A DNA stretch of 64,000 nt, from positions 124,001 to 188,000 of the forward strand of contig NZ_QGNA01000002.1 in assembly GCF_003173615.1 (NCBI RefSeq). The letters are read 5' to 3'. The position numbers and the translations under genes were made by a program. Below the pieces are notes generated by a model. The model saw only the letters and a program-made list of their open reading frames with translations, did no database searches and was not told the origin of the DNA. Below, piece by piece: positions 7,371-15,564 of this stretch. The stretch is from Falsiroseomonas bella. GTDB lineage: Bacteria; Pseudomonadota; Alphaproteobacteria; Acetobacterales; Acetobacteraceae. Each line of letters starts with the position of its first letter. Position 1 is the first letter of the stretch.

Positions 7371-8579
7371 TCATGCGCGCGCCGGCATGGCGGCGGGCGC
7401 CGGGTCCTTCACCGGCAGGTGGATCAGCGCGGCGAAGGCGGCGGCGAGGATGCCGATGGTCCACATCAGGTCGTAGGAGCCGGTGCGGTCGAAGATCAGC
7501 CCGCCCAGCCAGGCGCCGGTGAAGCCGCCGATCTGGTGGCCGAGGAATACCAGGCCGAACAGCGTGGCCAGCCAGCGCGTGCCGAAGTTGCGCGCGACCA
7601 GGGCGACCGTGGGCGGCACGGTGGACAGCCACAGGATGCCCATCAGCGCGGAGAACAGCAGCACCGACTCGGTCGTCTTCGGCAGCGCCATGAACACGGC
7701 CATCAGCACGCCGCGCGCGGCATAGATCAGCACGAGCAACTCGCGCCGGCGCCAGCGCTGGGCGAGCTCCCCGGCCGCGAGCGATCCCGCGATGTTGAAG
7801 AGGCCGATCAGCCCGATCGCGCCCGCGCCCACCGCCACGGGCAGGCCGCAGGAATGCACGAAGCCCGGCAGGTGGACCGTCAGGAAGGAGACATGCAGGC
7901 CGCAGACGAAGAAGCCGAAGAAGAGGAACCAGAAGCTCGGCGTGCGGAAGGCGCGCGCCAGCGCCTGCCGAGCCGTCTCCTCCGTGTCGGCGGTCTTCGG
8001 TGCGGGGCGGTCGTTGAGCGGCCCCGCCAGGGGGATCATCAGCAGGGCCACGCCGGCCATGACCAGCAGCGTCCATTGCCAGCCCAGGCCCGCGATGCCG
8101 AAGCCGGCCAGCGGCACGACCAGGAACTGCCCGAAGGAGGAGCCGGCGGTGCCGAGCCCGACCGCGCGGCCGCGCTGGGTTTCGGGCAGCAGCCGCGTGA
8201 GGGAGGCGATGATCACCGGCATTCCGGCGGCCGAGACCGCAAGGCCCATCACCACCCCGGCGAAGAAGGTGAAGAGGGCCATGCCGTCCGCCAGCGCCAT
8301 GCCGAGGATGCCGATGGCGTAGAGCACGGCGCCGCCCATCACCACGGCACGGCCGCCGATGCGGTCCGCGATCTGGCCGCAGATCGGCTGGAACATCCCG
8401 TTCAGCAGCACCGAGAGCGCGATGGCGAAGGCGAAGCCGGAGGCGGTCCAGCCATGCTCCGCCGTCATCGGCGCAAGGAACAGGCCGAAGGACTGGCGCA
8501 GCCCCGTCGCCAGCGCGGCGGCGAGGACGCCGAACGCAATCAGCACGCCAGCCGCCGCCGGCGCGGACCTCACGGACAT
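7371..8579 (-). CDS. MFS transporter
   Basis: Inner-membrane major facilitator of about 402 residues with twelve hydrophobic segments in two halves and the loop 2-3 signature region 'GQIADRIGGR'. It resembles monocarboxylate/oxalate-type or generic small-acid MFS carriers; the substrate is not deducible. I chose ATG 8579 because GGAG lies six bases upstream and the first membrane segment follows at once; in-frame ATGs at 8591, 8594 and 8615 are possible. It heads a leftward group with a secreted protein and a racemase-family enzyme, so it may import a chiral acid or amino-acid derivative (inference). Confidence 0.88.
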   Translation of the reverse strand: MSVRSAPAAAGVLIAFGVLAAALATGLRQSFGLFLAPMTAEHGWTASGFAFAIALSVLLNGMFQPICGQIADRIGGRAVVMGGAVLYAIGILGMALADGMALFTFFAGVVMGLAVSAAGMPVIIASLTRLLPETQRGRAVGLGTAGSSFGQFLVVPLAGFGIAGLGWQWTLLVMAGVALLMIPLAGPLNDRPAPKTADTEETARQALARAFRTPSFWFLFFGFFVCGLHVSFLTVHLPGFVHSCGLPVAVGAGAIGLIGLFNIAGSLAAGELAQRWRRRELLVLIYAARGVLMAVFMALPKTTESVLLFSALMGILWLSTVPPTVALVARNFGTRWLATLFGLVFLGHQIGGFTGAWLGGLIFDRTGSYDLMWTIGILAAAFAALIHLPVKDPAPAAMPARA

Positions 8580-8665
8580 GAGCGGCTCCATCATCGTTCG
8601 GGGCCACCTTTCCATCGGCCGCGTGCCGCTTCAACGCATCCGTGCCGCGCGGGCGCGCATGGCTC

Positions 8666-9592
8666 CTACGCGGCGAAGGGATCGCTGCGCGCCGCCAGGA
8701 TGTTGACGATGTCGCCGGTGCGCGCCGCGAGATCGGCCGCCGGCACGGGCGTGATCCCGGAATCGTCGCCGACGGTCCAGAAGGAGAAGCCCATGCCCTC
8801 GAGGAGGCCGATCAATTCGGCGGCACTCGACCCATGCGCCTTCTGCAGGCCGGGGGCGAATTCGAACAGGATGCGGACACGCGGCGAGCGGGCGAGCAGG
8901 CCGGCCATGCCGCGCACCGCCTGCGTCTCGGTGCCCTCGACATCCATCTTCATCACGTCGACGGTGAAGGCCGGGTCGGGGAACAGGTCGTCGAGGGCGG
9001 CGACGCGGCAGGGCACGATCTCGATGCCCGGCGCGACGCGGCCGCGCGGCGTGGCGAGGTGGCCGCCGCCCGAATACTCCCAGGAGAACCGGAGCTGCGA
9101 TGTTCCCTCCGCCGCGCCGACCGCAAGGTTGTGCACCGTCGCGAAGCCCTTGAAGCCGTTCACGGCCAGGGATCGACCGAGCAGGCCGGCGAAGCGCGGG
9201 TTCGGCTCGAAGGCGTGCACGCGGCCCGTCGTTCCCGCCGAGACGCACCCGAGCAGCGCATAGACGCCGAGATGTGCGCCGATGTCGAAGACGGTGTCGC
9301 CCGGGCGGATCAGGCGCTGGAAGAGCTGTGTGTAGTTCGGCTCCCAGATGCCGAACATCATGATGTGCGGCGCGAGGTCGGTCCCGCGCGTGTCGAGATA
9401 CATCATGATCCGGCCGTGCAGCAGGGCGAGGATCGTGTTGTCGCCGAGATAGGCGGTGGCCGTGTAGTGGAACGGATTGCTGCGCCCGGCGAGATGGGCG
9501 AAGCCCTCCTCCATCCGGCGCGCGATGCCGACCACGGCCTCGGCGGTCGCCGGCGCGGGGGGGCGGCGCCTGCGGAGGATTCGTTTCAGCAT
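8666..9592 (-). CDS. FkbM-family methyltransferase
   Basis: SAM-dependent O-methyltransferase of 308 residues. The SAM-binding motif I is 'VFDIGAHLG' at 101-109, then 'HAFEPNP', and the FkbM signature 'MKMDVEGTE' near residue 215. FkbM-type enzymes methylate hydroxyls of sugars or polyketides and are common in surface-polysaccharide loci, which fits the glycosyltransferases upstream. It is the last gene of a leftward block reaching back to 16650; the gap to the upstream gene is 32 bases. Acceptor unknown. Confidence 0.88.
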   Translation of the reverse strand: MLKRILRRRRPPAPATAEAVVGIARRMEEGFAHLAGRSNPFHYTATAYLGDNTILALLHGRIMMYLDTRGTDLAPHIMMFGIWEPNYTQLFQRLIRPGDTVFDIGAHLGVYALLGCVSAGTTGRVHAFEPNPRFAGLLGRSLAVNGFKGFATVHNLAVGAAEGTSQLRFSWEYSGGGHLATPRGRVAPGIEIVPCRVAALDDLFPDPAFTVDVMKMDVEGTETQAVRGMAGLLARSPRVRILFEFAPGLQKAHGSSAAELIGLLEGMGFSFWTVGDDSGITPVPAADLAARTGDIVNILAARSDPFAA

Positions 9593-9624
9593 CCTGTCCC
9601 GTGGTCCGGTTGGGGCATGTCCGG

Positions 9625-10707
9625 TCAGCCGGCCTTGCGGATGGCAAGGCCGAAGGAGGTGGCGACGACGAGGCCGTGGCGCTGGCGATGGCCGCGCGTG
9701 CTGGTCGGCGGCGCGCTCACCTGCTCATCCATCTGCTCGGCACCCGGATGGGTGTTGAAGGTCAGGATGCTGTGGCCCGCTGGCGCCAGGCGCTCGGCCA
9801 GCGCCTCGATGTCGCAGCGGCGCAGGATCACCAGGTTCGGCAATTCCCAGGTCGTCTTGTCGGAGGAGAGGTTGAAGTCGAGGCAGTGCAGCGCCAGGCC
9901 GCCCGGGCGCAGCGGCACGAGGCTGGCCTCGAGGAAGGCGAGCGTCGCCTCGATGGAGCGCAGCCTGCCCGGCATGCCGAAGGAGAAGCAGAAATCCATG
10001 CTGGCGGCCGGGAAGCTGCCGATCGCGGTGGGCTCGAAGGCCGCGAAGCGCACCAGGCGGTCGAACTCCTCGATATGGACCATCTCGGGGTAGAAGAGCC
10101 GGCTGCGTCGCGCCTCGATGGAGCGTTCGTCGCCGGTCTCGCTGCCGATGGCCAGCACCTCCACGCCGCGCGAGGCGACGAGCGAGGCGACCCGCTCGCG
10201 TCCGGCGTCGATCGCGAGCCCGCGGCGCCCGGGCTCGATCAGCCCCGCCGTGGCGAGCACGGAGACCATCCAGGCATGCTCCCACTTCGCGCGCGTGCGC
10301 GCCGGGCGGAGGCCCATCGCCTCGATGATCTCGGAGAAGGCTGGATCGGCGAACTGCGCGGCGGTGCAGAGTTGCGAGCCGGGGTGTTCGAGGTCAGGCG
10401 GCGCGAAGCGCCAATCCAGCGCCGCGGTGGCGGGCGGGCGGATCAGGAACAGCGGCACCGTGTAGCTGGGGTAGCCGTTCAGGATCGAATCGAAGAACTC
10501 GTGGAAGCTCTCGGTGTTGGTGAAGGCGCGGCGCAGCGCATTCAGGTTGGGCAGCGCCTTGAAGGCCTCGAACTCGGCGGGACTGACCGGCGCGCGGCCG
10601 GCCAGCAGCTTGAAGCCCCAGTCAACGGCCTCGCGCGTCACACCCTTCGGCGGCGCCGCGTCGCGCGCCTCGGGCGCGGCGGGGCGGTCGCCTTGCTGCT
10701 CCGACAT
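9625..10707 (-). CDS. DUF4214-like N-terminal segment with a methyltransferase-like domain
   Basis: A 360-residue protein. Residues 26-75 ('WGFKLLAGRAPVSPAEFEAF' onward, then 'AFTNTESFHEFF') resemble the short LLGR repeat (DUF4214-like) often found at the N-terminus of glycan-associated methyltransferases. From about residue 130 there is a Rossmann-like methyltransferase: 'EHAWMVSVLATAGLIEPGRR', then 'ALHCLDFNLSSDKTTWELPN' after a putative motif III. The classical GxGxG motif I is degenerate, so activity is uncertain. It sits between two methyltransferases in the surface-sugar block. I cannot assign a substrate. Confidence 0.7.
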   Translation of the reverse strand: MSEQQGDRPAAPEARDAAPPKGVTREAVDWGFKLLAGRAPVSPAEFEAFKALPNLNALRRAFTNTESFHEFFDSILNGYPSYTVPLFLIRPPATAALDWRFAPPDLEHPGSQLCTAAQFADPAFSEIIEAMGLRPARTRAKWEHAWMVSVLATAGLIEPGRRGLAIDAGRERVASLVASRGVEVLAIGSETGDERSIEARRSRLFYPEMVHIEEFDRLVRFAAFEPTAIGSFPAASMDFCFSFGMPGRLRSIEATLAFLEASLVPLRPGGLALHCLDFNLSSDKTTWELPNLVILRRCDIEALAERLAPAGHSILTFNTHPGAEQMDEQVSAPPTSTRGHRQRHGLVVATSFGLAIRKAG

Positions 10708-10749
10708 CCAACTCCTCCGGCGCCGCCCGCGGCGCCCGCCGGGTTTCCA

Positions 10750-11628
10750 TCACAGCGCGAGCCCGCCAGCAACCCCGACCCGCCGAAGGCGAAAGGCGGT
10801 GGCGTCCCACAGGCGGAAGGGCCGCTCCGGCGCGGCCTCGATGGACAGACCGCAGCGCGCGGCGAGATCGCACGGATCGGCCGTCCCATCTTCGCCATAG
10901 GCAAAGTTCAGCAGGGCGAGTCGCCCGCCGGGCCGCAGCACGCGCGCGATCTCCGTCAGCATATCCTCAGCCAGGGTGCCGCCGGCCTGGACGAGATAGG
11001 GGAATACATCGACCGCCAGCACCAGGTCGAAGCCGGCATCCCGTATTCCGGCAAGGTCGCCGCCGCCGGTCGTGGCGAAGCGCAGCCGGGGAATGGCGCC
11101 GTGCCGGCGTTGCGCCTCGGCAATCATCATCGGGGAGAGATCGAAGCCCAGTGTCTCGGACGCCTCGGGCGCCACCGCCGCGGCAAGGCGGCCCGTGCCG
11201 CAGCCGAGGTCCAGCACGCGCGGCCGCCCGGCGAGGAGCCCGTGCCGGCGCAGCCAGGCGACGAGCTCCTCTGTCGCCGCGGCCAGCAGCGCGGGATCGC
11301 CCAGGCTGTAGGCGGCGACGCTCGCCTCGGGGCTGATGGCGGCCAGCCGGTCGAACAGGGCGCGCTGCGCATCGAGGCTGGTGGGGGCGGCATGATCGGC
11401 GCCGGCGCGAACCATGCGCTCGAGCAGCGCGAGGCCCTCCGCATGCCGTGCCGCGAGCGCTGCGAGGCGCGGCGCCGCATGCAGCAGTGACGGCAAGTCA
11501 GCCACGGGCGTGCCGGCGAGGATGAGGCGCATCAGCGCGACCGCGTCCGGGATCTCGCCCGACGCGTGCCGGTCGAGCGTATCGCGCGCCGCCGCGTTCA
11601 GGGGAGGAAGGCGCGGCCGGTCGGCCAT
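10750..11628 (-). CDS. Class I SAM-dependent methyltransferase
   Basis: A 292-residue methyltransferase with motif I 'VLDLGCGTG' at 138-146, an acidic residue at the end of the next strand ('GFDLSPMM') and 'RVLRPGGRLALLNF' as motif III. The first 130 residues form an Ala-rich helical domain with no recognised family, possibly for acceptor recognition. Its ATG 11628 lies inside the end of deoB, giving a 31-base overlap in another frame, so translation is probably coupled. Substrate unknown; the context is sugar modification. Confidence 0.83.
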   Translation of the reverse strand: MADRPRLPPLNAAARDTLDRHASGEIPDAVALMRLILAGTPVADLPSLLHAAPRLAALAARHAEGLALLERMVRAGADHAAPTSLDAQRALFDRLAAISPEASVAAYSLGDPALLAAATEELVAWLRRHGLLAGRPRVLDLGCGTGRLAAAVAPEASETLGFDLSPMMIAEAQRRHGAIPRLRFATTGGGDLAGIRDAGFDLVLAVDVFPYLVQAGGTLAEDMLTEIARVLRPGGRLALLNFAYGEDGTADPCDLAARCGLSIEAAPERPFRLWDATAFRLRRVGVAGGLAL

Positions 11629-12731
11629 GACGGCAGCCCGAAGCAGGCGGCGAGCGTGGCGGCGACATCCGCGAAGCCGTCGCGCGTGCCGAGCGGATCG
11701 GCGCGGCCGCGATGCAGCGCCAGAAGCGGCACTTCCTCCCGCGTGTGGTCGGTGCCCGCATGGGCAGGGTCGCAGCCATGGTCGGCGGTGATGATGACGA
11801 GATCGTCCGGCGCGACCTGCGGCAGGAAGCTGGCGAGCCAGGCATCGAAGGCGGCGAGCGCGGCCGCGAAGCCCGCGACGTCCCGGCGATGGCCGAACTC
11901 CGTGTCGAAATCCACGAGGTTGGCAAAGAGCAGGCCTCGGCGCAGGCCGCGCCAGCATTCCGCGATGCGGCGCATGCCTTCGGCATTGTCGCGCGTGGGG
12001 TGCGAGGCGTCGAAGCCGCGCCCGGCGAAGAGATCCGCCGCCTTGCCGATGCCGGTCACCGGGATCCCGGCCTCGGCCAGCCCGTCCAGCACGCTGCGGG
12101 GCGGCGGCATGGCGTAGTCGTGCCGATGGGCGGTGCGCGCGAAGGCACCCGGCGCGCCGGTGAAGGGGCGGGCGATGACGCGGCCGATGCGGTAGGCGTC
12201 TGCGTGGCGGCGCGCGACCTCGCAGATGGCGTGCAGGCGCGGCAGCGGGATGACCGACTCGTGCGCTGCGATCTGCAGCACGGAATCGGCGGAGGTGTAG
12301 AGAATGGGATCGCCAGTGCGGAGATGCTGGGCGCCGAGCTCCTCGATGATCGCCGTACCGCTGGCTGCGCGATTGCCAAGGAAGCGGATGCCCGCCTCCC
12401 GCTCGATGGCGGCGACGAGCGGATCGGGGATGCGTGGAAAGGTGGCGAAGGGATCCTGCAGCACGATGCCCGCGATCTCCCAATGGCCGGTCGTGCTGTC
12501 CTTGCCGGCGGAGCGCTCGCGCATGCGGCCATGCAGCGCGCGCGGCGCCGGCGCATCGGCAAGGCCCATCACCCGGAGCAGCCCGAGCGCGGCGAGGTTC
12601 GGCAAGAGGACCCCAGTGGCCGCGATCACATGGCCGAGCGTGTCGGCGCCCGCATCGCCGTAGCGCGAAGCATCCGGCGCGCCGCCGACGCCCACGCCAT
12701 CCAGCACGATGATCAGCGCACGGTCGGTCAT
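11598..12731 (-). CDS. deoB: Phosphopentomutase
   Basis: Interconverts (deoxy)ribose-1-phosphate and (deoxy)ribose-5-phosphate. The 377-residue chain has the alkaline-phosphatase-superfamily metal sites of DeoB: 'LDGVGVGG' at 10-17, 'GADTLGH', the phospho-acceptor loop 'DSTTGHWE', 'DFDTEFGHRRD' and 'ITADHGCDP'. Length matches bacterial DeoB. It is embedded between a methyltransferase and an acyltransferase of a sugar block, overlapping both (31 and 4 bases), rather than with nucleoside phosphorylase genes. It may therefore supply a pentose phosphate to the pathway (inference) rather than salvage nucleosides. Confidence 0.92.
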   Translation of the reverse strand: MTDRALIIVLDGVGVGGAPDASRYGDAGADTLGHVIAATGVLLPNLAALGLLRVMGLADAPAPRALHGRMRERSAGKDSTTGHWEIAGIVLQDPFATFPRIPDPLVAAIEREAGIRFLGNRAASGTAIIEELGAQHLRTGDPILYTSADSVLQIAAHESVIPLPRLHAICEVARRHADAYRIGRVIARPFTGAPGAFARTAHRHDYAMPPPRSVLDGLAEAGIPVTGIGKAADLFAGRGFDASHPTRDNAEGMRRIAECWRGLRRGLLFANLVDFDTEFGHRRDVAGFAAALAAFDAWLASFLPQVAPDDLVIITADHGCDPAHAGTDHTREEVPLLALHRGRADPLGTRDGFADVAATLAACFGLPSWPTGRAFLP

Positions 12732-13732
12732 GCATCCTCCGGCGGGATCAGCACGCGGCGGAATGCCGGCCGGTCCACCGCGCCCCAGAAGCGCTTGTAG
12801 CGTTCCTGCCCGCGCAGGAAATCCAGCATGCCAAAACCCTCGGCGATCGCCTGCTCGGCCACGGCGCCGAGCAGGACCAGGCCGGGGGAAAACTTCTCGC
12901 AGGCCGGGTCGAAGCCCTGGAGATAGAGGTAGAGGGTGCGCGGTGCGCGGCCTGGCGGATCGGCCAACGCATGCAGCACGGCGACGATGCGGCCTTCCAG
13001 CCGCAGCGCGACGAGCCGCAGCAGGCCGGCGCGCAGCAGGGCCGGCATCGCCTCACGGTGCATGGCCTGCACCGCAGCGGGCGCCAGCACGCCGGCCTCG
13101 CCGCGCTGCTGCCAGCGCGCAGCATGAAGGCCGAAGAGCGCGTCCCGGAATTCATTGAGCGTGTCCGGCGTCGCGCTTTCGCAGGTGACGCCCGCTTCCG
13201 CCGCACGGCGTTGCGCCACGCGCAGGTCGCGCAGCGTCTTGGTGGAGACGCGCTCTCGCAAGCCCTCCATGCAATCTGGCAGCATGAGGGCGGGGCAGGG
13301 CTCCGCGGGCTCCACCGCGTCGCGCCAGCCGGGCGGCGCCTGTCCCAGCAGAAGCGGTGAGGCGGGGCGAAGCTGCGGCCATTCGCTGCGGTGGAAGCGG
13401 TCGCGGCGGGCGTGCAGCACGCGGAAGGCGGCCGCCATCGCGGCCTCGGCATGGCCGGGCGCGACCAGCGCGTCCAGCCAATCCGTCGTGCCGATGCCGA
13501 GGGGCAGCAGCGCCCGGTCCGGCGCGTGGATCCACAGCGGCATGAGGGCGACCAGACGCCCCGCATGGCGCAGCGCGAGGGTCAGCAATTCGCCGACGCC
13601 CAGGTGGCGCCACCATGGGATCAGCCAGTCGGGATGCTGGAAGGGCGTGGCATCCGGCACGGCTTCCCAGAGCGCGGCCCATTCCTCGCGCAGCGGCTCG
13701 AGCGTCGCGACCTGTTCAGCTTGCGGCGCCAT
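12728..13732 (-). CDS. GNAT-family acyltransferase (BioF2/CelD-like)
   Basis: A 334-residue protein of the Acetyltransf_6 (BioF2-like) type: N-terminal 'PFQHPDWLIPWWRHLG', a central 'RVSTKTLRDLRVAQRRAAE' segment and the C-terminal 'CEKFSPGLVLLGAVAEQAI' plus 'DFLRGQERYKRFWG', all typical of the family. These enzymes are frequent in capsule and exopolysaccharide loci and are thought to acylate sugars or aminoacylate precursors. It is coupled to deoB by ATGA (12728-12731) and overlaps the upstream glycosyltransferase stop by 17 bases. Acceptor unknown. Confidence 0.85.
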   Translation of the reverse strand: MAPQAEQVATLEPLREEWAALWEAVPDATPFQHPDWLIPWWRHLGVGELLTLALRHAGRLVALMPLWIHAPDRALLPLGIGTTDWLDALVAPGHAEAAMAAAFRVLHARRDRFHRSEWPQLRPASPLLLGQAPPGWRDAVEPAEPCPALMLPDCMEGLRERVSTKTLRDLRVAQRRAAEAGVTCESATPDTLNEFRDALFGLHAARWQQRGEAGVLAPAAVQAMHREAMPALLRAGLLRLVALRLEGRIVAVLHALADPPGRAPRTLYLYLQGFDPACEKFSPGLVLLGAVAEQAIAEGFGMLDFLRGQERYKRFWGAVDRPAFRRVLIPPEDA

Positions 13733-14786
13733 GCGTCACCGTGCGGCGCGCCAGCGCGGCATAGGCCGCGCGGTAGCGCGCCACCATCGCGGCGCCGGAG
13801 AAGCGCGTGCGCGCAGCCAGCCGGCAGGCCTCGGGATCGAGACGTGCGGCCGCGCGCATCGCCTGCGCCATCTCCGCCACGTCGCGCACCAGGAAGCCGG
13901 TCACGCCGTGCTCGACGATGTCGGCCAGCGCGCCGGAGGGGAAGGCGACGACCGGCGTGCCGCAGGCCAGCGCCTCCATGGCGACGAGCGAGCTCGTCTC
14001 GGGTGCCAGGCTGGCGGAGACGAGGCAACGCGCGGCGGAGAGCAGGCGTCGCTTTCGGGCGAGGCCGACCGCGCCGAGGAAGCGGTGCGGACCTGCCATC
14101 AGCCGCGGTACGACCTGCCCGTGCCAATAGGCCTCATGCGCGGCATGGCCGAAGACCTGACCGCCGAGCAGCACCGCAATGCCCGCGCAGCTGCCGGCAT
14201 CCAGCGCCTGGTGCTGGTTCTTCTCCGGGCAGATGCGCCCGAGGCAGAGCGCGAAGTCGCGTTTTCCGATGCGCAGCGTCAGGGCTTCCACGTCGATGCC
14301 ATTCGGCAGTGGCGGGAGAAGGTTTGGAGAGGGCGGGCAGGTGGCGTGCTGGCTGGCGGAGACGGCGTGCAGCCAGGTGTCGGGGCGCGCGAGGCGCCAA
14401 AGGTCTGGCGGATACCAGGCGGGCGGCAAGTGCAACGTGATCAACGCCGGGATTCCCGAAGGCGGCAGGTAGTCCAGCACGTCCACGCCATGGAAATGCA
14501 GCAGATGCGGCGCGTGGTGCGCGACGGCCTTGGCCAGCGCGTTGCGCAGCGCGGCATGGGTCGCGGCGATATCGGCCGGGCCGATCTGGCCGGGGACGCG
14601 TGGGATCGCGACATGCTCGCCCGCGATCTCGGACCCTTCGGCGGCGAGCACAATGCTGCGATGGCCCGCCGCGACAAGGCCGCGATCGAGCGCGGACAGA
14701 ACCTGCTCGGCGCCGCCGACCGCGTCCGGCCCGACCGGCGCGAAGGGGTAGGCGACCTGCAGCACGCGCAGCCGGCCGCCTCTCAT
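13716..14786 (-). CDS. Glycosyltransferase, GT4/GT1-like (GT-B fold)
   Basis: A 356-residue retaining glycosyltransferase. The N-terminal half has 'VGGAEQVLSAL' and 'HFHGVDVLDYL'; the C-terminal nucleotide-sugar half has 'CLGRICPEKNQHQAL' and the E-x7-E region 'SSLVAMEALACGTPVVAF'. There is no membrane segment. The start ATG 14786 overlaps the stop of the nucleotidyltransferase (ATGA-type). Donor and acceptor cannot be read from sequence, but the immediate upstream gene makes an NDP-sugar, so the two probably act in sequence. Confidence 0.88.
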   Translation of the reverse strand: MRGGRLRVLQVAYPFAPVGPDAVGGAEQVLSALDRGLVAAGHRSIVLAAEGSEIAGEHVAIPRVPGQIGPADIAATHAALRNALAKAVAHHAPHLLHFHGVDVLDYLPPSGIPALITLHLPPAWYPPDLWRLARPDTWLHAVSASQHATCPPSPNLLPPLPNGIDVEALTLRIGKRDFALCLGRICPEKNQHQALDAGSCAGIAVLLGGQVFGHAAHEAYWHGQVVPRLMAGPHRFLGAVGLARKRRLLSAARCLVSASLAPETSSLVAMEALACGTPVVAFPSGALADIVEHGVTGFLVRDVAEMAQAMRAAARLDPEACRLAARTRFSGAAMVARYRAAYAALARRTVTHGAAS

Positions 14787-15562
14787 GCGCGGCGGGCCGA
14801 CTGCACGGCGCGGAATGGAAGGACCGGCGCTTCCGCCGAAGCCGCCTGGCCGAGCAACGCCGCTGCCTCGCGCCAGCCATGCAGCGTGCCGACATCGGCA
14901 TAGGTGGTGCCGGCGCGCAGCCCGACCGCGTGGCCGCCCCGCGCAATCCAGGCATTCACCAGGGTGCCGACATACTCGTCGCCGCGCCCGGGCTCGCGCC
15001 ACAGCGCGTGCAGATCATGCAGCACCCTTCCCGGCATGCGGAAGGCGCCCCAGACCCAGTTGGACGCGGCGTCCGGCTGCTTCACCTGGATCTCCCGCAC
15101 GCGATCCTGCGCATCCGTGACGACCGCATCGAAGAATTCGGGATGCGCCACCGGGAAAAGCAGGAAGGCGAGGAGACCGGCGGGCAGGCGCGCTAGCCCG
15201 TCGCGCGGGAACCAGACCGTGTCGGGCAGGCCGATCGCGACGTCCTCATCCGGCGCGATGAACGGGGCCGCGGAGAAGATCGCGTCGCACAGCCCGGCAG
15301 GTTCGGCCTGTACGACATAGGCGATGCGCGCGGCGCCGATGCGGGCGCCGTAGTAGTTCACGATATCGCCCTTGCCCGGCGAAATGACGATGCACAGCCG
15401 GTCCACGCCGGCGGCCAGCATGCGCTCGATCAGGTGCTCACTGACCGCGCGCGGCCGCTCGACGCCGCCTTCAAGACGACTGCCGACCGGCAGCAATTCC
15501 TTGGAGAAGGCGAGGGGCTGGATGCGACTGCCGATGCCGGCGGCAGGAATGATGCCCCACAT
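14783..15562 (-). CDS. Sugar nucleotidyltransferase (RmlA/GalU-like)
   Basis: A 259-residue NTP_transferase protein. The nucleotide-binding N-terminus 'PAAGIGSRIQPLAFSKELLP' carries the GxGxR...P...K pattern; 'YVVQAEPAGLCDAI' and 'GLPDTVWFP' correspond to the later active-site segments, with the metal-binding D in 'PDT'. The product would be an NDP-hexose from NTP and a sugar-1-phosphate. SD GGAGGG lies six bases before ATG 15562, and only two bases separate it from the upstream glycosyltransferase stop. It is shorter than GalU and closer to RmlA-like proteins. Confidence 0.87.
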   Translation of the reverse strand: MWGIIPAAGIGSRIQPLAFSKELLPVGSRLEGGVERPRAVSEHLIERMLAAGVDRLCIVISPGKGDIVNYYGARIGAARIAYVVQAEPAGLCDAIFSAAPFIAPDEDVAIGLPDTVWFPRDGLARLPAGLLAFLLFPVAHPEFFDAVVTDAQDRVREIQVKQPDAASNWVWGAFRMPGRVLHDLHALWREPGRGDEYVGTLVNAWIARGGHAVGLRAGTTYADVGTLHGWREAAALLGQAASAEAPVLPFRAVQSARRA

Positions 15563-15564
15563 GA

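Noticed and set aside
7419-9263. A 614-codon frame antisense to the MFS and FkbM genes
   Set aside because: Hydrophilic, Arg/Gln/His-biased product; sense genes have membrane segments and motifs.
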